Shown in pieces: positions 58,276 through 64,000 of a DNA stretch of 64,000 nucleotides (its first letter is position 1; each line of letters begins with the position of its first letter). Source of the stretch: Otis tarda. Taxonomy: Eukaryota; Chordata; Aves; Otidiformes; Otididae. Below the pieces are notes generated by a model, which saw only the letters and a list, made by a program, of their open reading frames with translations, was not told the origin of the DNA and did not search any database. A program made the translations under genes and the position numbers. The stretch covers positions 136,227,053 through 136,291,052 of the forward strand of contig CM048552.1 in NCBI GenBank assembly GCA_026413225.1, written 5' to 3'.

Positions 58276-59648
58276 AACTTTTCTGAAACTGCAACTTGTT
58301 AAAATAACATCTTCAACAATGAAAACACTCAATTGGAAAAACTTTTATAAATAAATGTGATGATAAATAAATGTAACAGGTGTGATGCTAAACATAAGGG
58401 GCCCATCTGTTGAGAAAAATGGGAGTAATTTTTACATAGTTGCAGTAGGAGAAACTTCACTTTAAGCAAAATTAGTTTAGAGATTATTTTTGGCATAATG
58501 CTGAATCTAAGGTCAGATGGCTAAGCTTTGTTTTAGAAACATGAGAAGCAGAAGCTTCTACTGTAAAGAGCAGCATGGTGTCTCAGAAGACAGGAGACCT
58601 GACAGGAACAAAATAAATGTGAGGATACAGAAGTTGAGCTTCTCTTACCTGCTACCTAGCAGAGGTATTTAAAGATGTTGAAAGCACCTGCATCCAGAAG
58701 AAATAAGAAGGAATGCTGGGATATTTGAAAATTATGCAGGCTGAATAGCCCATCTTTAAAGGAAATGCTGAGGAATTGCAGAAGGCCCTGGCAAACTGTC
58801 AGACTATGCAGAACAACAGTAGGTAAAATCCAGCATATATGAAAGCAAAGTAGTATACACGGAAGATAAACCACGAGCAGATCTCAGAGGGCTCTAAACA
58901 GTTTCTGCTCAGGGCATTGTAACTGACTGCCCCCTGGGAATTCCTAGTCGGGGGGAAAAAAAAAAAAAAAAGTAATTCCAGGACAAAGACTGGGGTAGAA
59001 ACTACAATAGGAAATATCACAGTGAAGAAATATCCGTATGCCACGCTCAACAATTTGACCTGTACAATGCATATTTATCATTTCTGACCCATCTCTCAGT
59101 ATTCACTGTCTTTAGCGTGACACACAGCAAAGCCTGACAGACTTTACTATTTCCTTACTGCTTGAAACAGGCTTCCAAGTAAAGAGTATTTTCCATAATT
59201 TACTGTTAATCATGTTTTCTCCAGCCTCCTGTAGCTCTGTAGTCACAATTTCTGATGCTTACACACGGATTTGTAAAACTCAGCTTTTCTAGACATCAAC
59301 TAAATTCCTGTTTCTGCCATTAGCTCCTGTAGCAAGATGAGCTCAGGCAATCACGGTGCAGCCCTGGCAGAGCACCACTCAGTTTTCTATATCGTTCCCA
59401 CCAGCCCTGAGCCACCATTCACCCCACCTCTCTCCCAGCAGCACTAACAACTGTTCCAGCAGCGCTTTGAACTCCACTGTCCAAGCGTCTTGGGGAACTG
59501 GGGCGGTGAACTGACCTCTCCTCTTGCCAAAGCCTCTGCAGCAGGCATGGCAGAGAGGCAGGGAGGAAAAGCAGGGAATCTATAGCCAGCCCCAAACTTC
59601 ATCCCTTTTCTAAAGTCCTGTGTAAGTACTAGCATAGCAGCGATTCAA

Positions 59649-59932
59649 CCAGATCAGGTTCTTAGAGCCTGTCCAACCTGGCCTTGAATGTTTCCAGGGA
59701 TGGGGCATCCACCACCTCTCTGGGCAACTTGTTCCAGTGTTCTACCGCCCTCATTGTCAAAATTTCTTCCCTTATATCTAGTCTAAATCTACCCCCTTTT
59801 AGTTTAAAATCATTACCCCTCATCCTATCGCTACATGCCCTTGTCAAAAGTCCCTCTCAAACTTTCCTGTTGGCCCCCTTTAGGTACTGGAAGGCTGCTA
59901 TAAAGTCTCCCAGAGCCCTCACTTCTCCAGAA
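59649..59932 (-). mobile_element. CR1 fragment lacking the extreme 3' tail, minus strand
   Basis: On the minus strand this reads the end of CR1 ORF2 ([20 protein letters not shown], then [20 protein letters not shown] and FKARLDRL) between about 59847 and 59662. Coding sequence therefore remains recognisable, although old. The usual terminal octamer repeat and about 80 bp before it are absent. The left edge is abrupt at about 59649. Confidence 0.9.
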
Positions 59933-62900
59933 TAGGTCCATTGCTTGTTGTTCGTAAAGTAATTAATCAGTAACACCATGGAAAACCTGTGGTTGAACTT
60001 CACAAGCATTAAAAGAGCAATACAGAAGTTAATTTAATTGCCAGTAGTTCTAAGCAGAGCAAACTAACAGATGAAGCTACCTAGAGCTAACATTGCAAAT
60101 CTTTCAGATTCTTGCTTGACCAGGCCCAGAATTTGCAACACTATTTTTAAAACACTCACTACATCAAACAGGCTCACATGCTCAAGGCAACACCCCCATC
60201 TCAGGAAAGTCACTTCTGCATTTTGAAAGAGAAGTTAAACGTTTTACTTTCTTGTGGCTTGCCAGGTTAAGCCATAGAGTCAGCCATCTTACCTGGATGA
60301 GTTTTGTCAAGTAATTTTCTCCTCCTACCACAGCCAAATCATCCCATGCCTGTGCCACACACACACATACAGAGGGCATGCCGTGATACACTGCTGGGCA
60401 ACACACCAGCTATAGCAATAAGCAGGTTTACCTTTTCTGGTCCTCCACCACTGTGAGATATGAACTAAACTATAACCAACATTTCCTGGACTTAGGAAAG
60501 CTTAGTAGCATTCATTGTCCTTGTCATGAGGAAGCATCTCTACCAGCCCTTCTCACCTGTTTCTTGGTTCCAGCGACTCTCTCTTGCAGCAGCTTCACAG
60601 AACAAGGTGTCAAGACTGAAGCTGCAGGAACACCAGAAAAACACACACACAAAAAAGAGTTTCTTCATTTCCATGCTCTGTGGAAAGTGCTCATTCAGAG
60701 ACTCTGGGCTGGAGAGGTCAGGAGAAGCAAAAAGGTACTGCACATCTCAGAGCCCAGCAGTTCAGTTGTTGTGAACCAGTGGGGAACCAGGTGACCCAAG
60801 CTCTTGTTCTCAGCATCTCCACTTTCGGAAGCACTCCATATTAACAGCTTCCTCATACAAGAGGCAGGTAAAGGATATGCTTATCCATTCCTCTCCCTTC
60901 TGATAGGGGAAGACTGAAATTACTTATACTTCTATGCACTACAGGGCCACAAGCAACTTGTGCTGCTCCCAATAGGGAAACAGCGTTGTAATATATTAAA
61001 AGTCTGTTTTACATGTTTTGAGCACTGACAAAAAAAATACCATGTTTTTCAATGCTTGCTAACAAAACCACAAAACATTTAAAGTGATCTTAAGACACTG
61101 GTGAATTGTATTGTTCCCTACCTCATTTGTACTGAAAGATTCAATTTTATTCCTTTTCACTTGCAGGCAATCAAAGTGTGTAAAATAGAAAATGCATGTT
61201 TTAGGAAATGGTGCATACCGAATACCACCCACTCTCCTCTCAGAAAGCATTTGCAACTGTAGCTTATGCATTGTTATTATTTGTTGCACATTCCAGTTAT
61301 ACAATGAAAGCACTTTTTGTCTCCTTTTTTTTTTTTTTTTTAAAGCATGCTAAGGCACAAGAAGAGTGATCTTTTAAGCTCCCTCCTTGAGCTGCATGGT
61401 TCTGTAACCAGGTCCATGAAGTTCCCTCATGCTTGGTGGGTCAGCATCGCCAGCAGCCTGGCCAGGGCTCCTTCTTCTGCTCCTGTATTGGCCTACAAAG
61501 CACCTACAGCAGTCACAATGTGTACCTTTATGTTCAGGTACCTGATCTCCTTGAAATACTCTGCCCATACCTTTTCTGCTGGCCAATACTACATTCAACT
61601 GGGTAGCTGAATCTTCTTTTCCTAAATGGGAAAGCAAAGGACAGATTGGGTCCCCTGAAGTAACTTTTTTTTTTGCCGTTCAATACCACCAAATTTATTC
61701 TGCTGCTTCCGGGAAACCTCCATGATCTTGCAGATGGAAACTCACTCATTTCTTCTAACAATCCAGTGTAATAGCAGGGAGATTTCCCCGCTTTATCCAC
61801 CAGTACTTGATACCAAAGTTATCTGTCTGGCTTGGGAGACTGTTGGTGAAGGAGAAAGGACAAGGAAAATGACACTGAAAGAAGGAAAATGAAATGCTTC
61901 TCCTCCCAACCCACACACAGCACTTTGAGAAGCCTATTGCTTCAAGTCCCTCATTCCTGCAATCCCACCAAGTGCAGCAAGATACACACCTACATGGCCT
62001 GAGCAAAAACACCCTCAGAGATTTCCCCATCTCAAACTGATCTTTATTTTATTCTCAAGAATCCGGAGTTGCTAACATTTGTAATCCCAGTACCTCTGTT
62101 AAGTACTTGTATAAACTTCATTCCTCAGCTTTAAGGGGAAAAAAATATTTTTTTTTTCCCCCATCATCCTTGGGAGAACAATCTCCATGCACTGGTGGTA
62201 TTTCTTCCTTCCAGATGCCGGAATGAATGACATTTGACTGGTGTGGAGTGAAAAAAAAAAAAACAGCAGAGCAGACGAGGGAGGTGTGGTGGACGATAAA
62301 TGCCAGCATGCCCAAGCGGAGGGTAGAAAGTTTAGGAAGAGGAGCTACGAACTTGTGCCCTGTGTTACACAGCTCTCCTGTCTCTGTTGATCCCAGGGTC
62401 CAGTGTCATCTATAGAGGAACATGCAGTCCAGGTCCTCTGCCACCATGTTGTCTCGCAGCTTATCCATCAAGCAGCACCCCCAGCTAACACCAGCACACC
62501 CAGCCCTTTCACCGCCTGCGCCTGCCTCTGCAGAACAAGCCACACACAGTCACAGGCTGAGACTTCATATGGCCTCATAACTTCAAATAACCTCGTATTT
62601 TGGGATAATAGAGGGCATTTATGGACACTTTGAATATCAGCAATGCAGATGGTACTTACAATATCTGAAGCCAGTGTAAGCCATAGTTCTGTTTTTAAAC
62701 AGTCATTCCTGACTTCAGATCGTTAGGACTGCCATTTTAAGTGGCAAGTGGCATTTTCTTCACCCGCTGGTGTAGGTGCAGATGCAATGCTTGTATTACA
62801 TGGTTCAGACAATAAAAAAAAAAAAAAAACCTGAAAACTGAATGTGATCTGAGTTTTTAGACTTTGCACAGAACCAAAAAATTAAGCTAAACAGTGACTG

Positions 62901-64000
62901 AGTTTTGTGGAAAGGATTTTATGGACAAAAATGTTTGCAATTAAAAAATTCAAAGAAAACAGATTTTGTTTGGATGTAAACATTCCCGTGCTGCCCTGGA
63001 AATATTAACACAGCAACACTGCACTGAGACATTGGGAAGAAGAAAGTGTCCTTTAAAGTAAAAAAAAAGAGCAGCAATCTCCAAGAAAGGTAAAAGTACT
63101 TCTTTACATATTTCAAGTTTACAAATATGTAAGATATTGTAGACATGTTCCTGCTTTTTACATCTCAGTTGTTGTTTAGCTGACTGCCCAGTAAACACCC
63201 AAACTGCAAAGATGCCTCCTGGTTTTGATGAGAATTCTCAGGGAAAAACAAACAAACAAACAAACAAAAAACTAAAACAAATTAAAAAAATTTAAAAGAG
63301 TGCTGGACCCAGAAGATTATGTGGATAAAAATATTATGTGCTGTATTGGGCTGATCTAATGCACACTGAACTTTGTGACAGGGTAAAAGTCAAACCTGAG
63401 TGCCAAAACAAGAAGGGAAAAGTAAGATGTAGCTTTACAATGTATTCAGACAAGTTTTCAGGGACATCACCTCTTTGTAGAAAGAACTGCCAAAAGCACT
63501 GCCATAGACATTATCAATTGTTGCAGTCTCTGTTAAGCATATGTAAATAAAAAGTTTGATTACTTCACTAGGCAACATTTCCACAAATGTCTAGGCTGTT
63601 AGCACCGACTCACATCCCTCAATGGTTACAACAGTCTCTGGCTTTTGGTTTGGATTTTACCACAGGAGCGGACAGAAAGACCTGTTGCTAATGCCACCGC
63701 CTTCTCAAAAACCTACGAGCCTTGCAGGCAGCCGGGGAGCATCCTGCATGCACTCCATCCAGGCACACTTAGACACATACAGAATTTCTTCATGCTAGAC
63801 CATACCAACTTGGCAGAACTACATACATGGGGTGAAAGGCTCTGCACATGCAGATGGTCCAGGCAGACAATGCCTGATCCAATGGCTAGCCTTCAGGACG
63901 CCCTTCTCATGTTCAACAGATTTTTATGAAGAAGAAAACAAGTTGTTGAGATGACGGGAGAAGGAGGAAGATGGGAAAGCAATGGTTTAACCTTAAACTG
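59933..64000. other. Intergenic DNA, no gene recognised
   Basis: AT-rich, with a T17 tract near 61326-61342, an A tract near 62814-62829 and an AAAC microsatellite at about 63247-63267. Short open frames have no recognisable motif. The last frame, 63645-63929, is uninterrupted for 94 codons but resembles nothing I know and has no splice or start context. Confidence 0.55.

Larger units (their letters stand above)
49230..59648. other. Intergenic DNA, no gene recognised
   Basis: No exon-like or RNA-like sequence recognised. GC-richer patches at 50.8-50.95 and 54.4-54.7 kb carry open frames with no known motif. Simple repeats include three copies of AGAACTCATT (56219-56257) and an AAAAC run (58248-58271). 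Confidence 0.55.

Noticed and set aside
40371..64000. Possible ARHGAP6 exons, expected from mammalian gene order
   Set aside because: No RhoGAP-domain or ARHGAP6 N-terminal sequence could be read in any frame, so the neighbour is probably beyond the window.

Overview
The window is vertebrate nuclear DNA, almost certainly from a bird. Two things point there: several CR1 LINE retroposons with the typical 8-bp (ATTCTGTG)n 3' end, and one complete intron-rich gene on the minus strand that I recognise as MSL3 (male-specific lethal 3 homolog). The rest is AT-rich intergenic and intronic DNA with homopolymer tracts and no other recognisable protein-coding gene.

Layout. 1-3.58 kb is intergenic. About 3.6-6.72 kb is a long, young-looking, 5'-truncated CR1 LINE on the plus strand, with the endonuclease and reverse transcriptase largely intact but interrupted by two frameshifts. 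6.7-16.0 kb is intergenic, with a compound pair of short CR1 fragments at 10.37-10.84 kb. 16.0-37.2 kb is MSL3, transcribed right to left: 13 coding exons, 1572 bp of CDS including the stop, 523 residues, every reading-frame phase consistent across the junctions, a 10.1-kb last intron and a probable poly(A) signal near 15.99 kb. 36.4-37.6 kb is its CpG-island promoter. A second, smaller CpG island at 39.96-40.37 kb carries a strong ZNF143/Staf-type motif and has no gene that I can assign to it. 40.4-64 kb is intergenic, with short CR1 fragments at 49.06 and 59.65 kb.

Function. MSL3 is the chromodomain/MRG subunit of the MSL histone acetyltransferase complex, which acetylates H4K16. The predicted protein keeps the chromo-barrel aromatic-cage residues, the basic linker and the whole MRG domain, so the gene looks functional. 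In mammals the gene upstream of and divergent from MSL3 is ARHGAP6, and FRMPD4 lies further downstream. If that order holds here, the right-hand 24 kb is the MSL3-ARHGAP6 intergenic space, but no ARHGAP6 or FRMPD4 exon is visible.

I do not see a previously undescribed biological system. The most checkable oddities are an MSL3 intron that only fits the reading frame with a GC-AG splice pair, two CR1 frameshifts in the same octamer, and the orphan CpG island.
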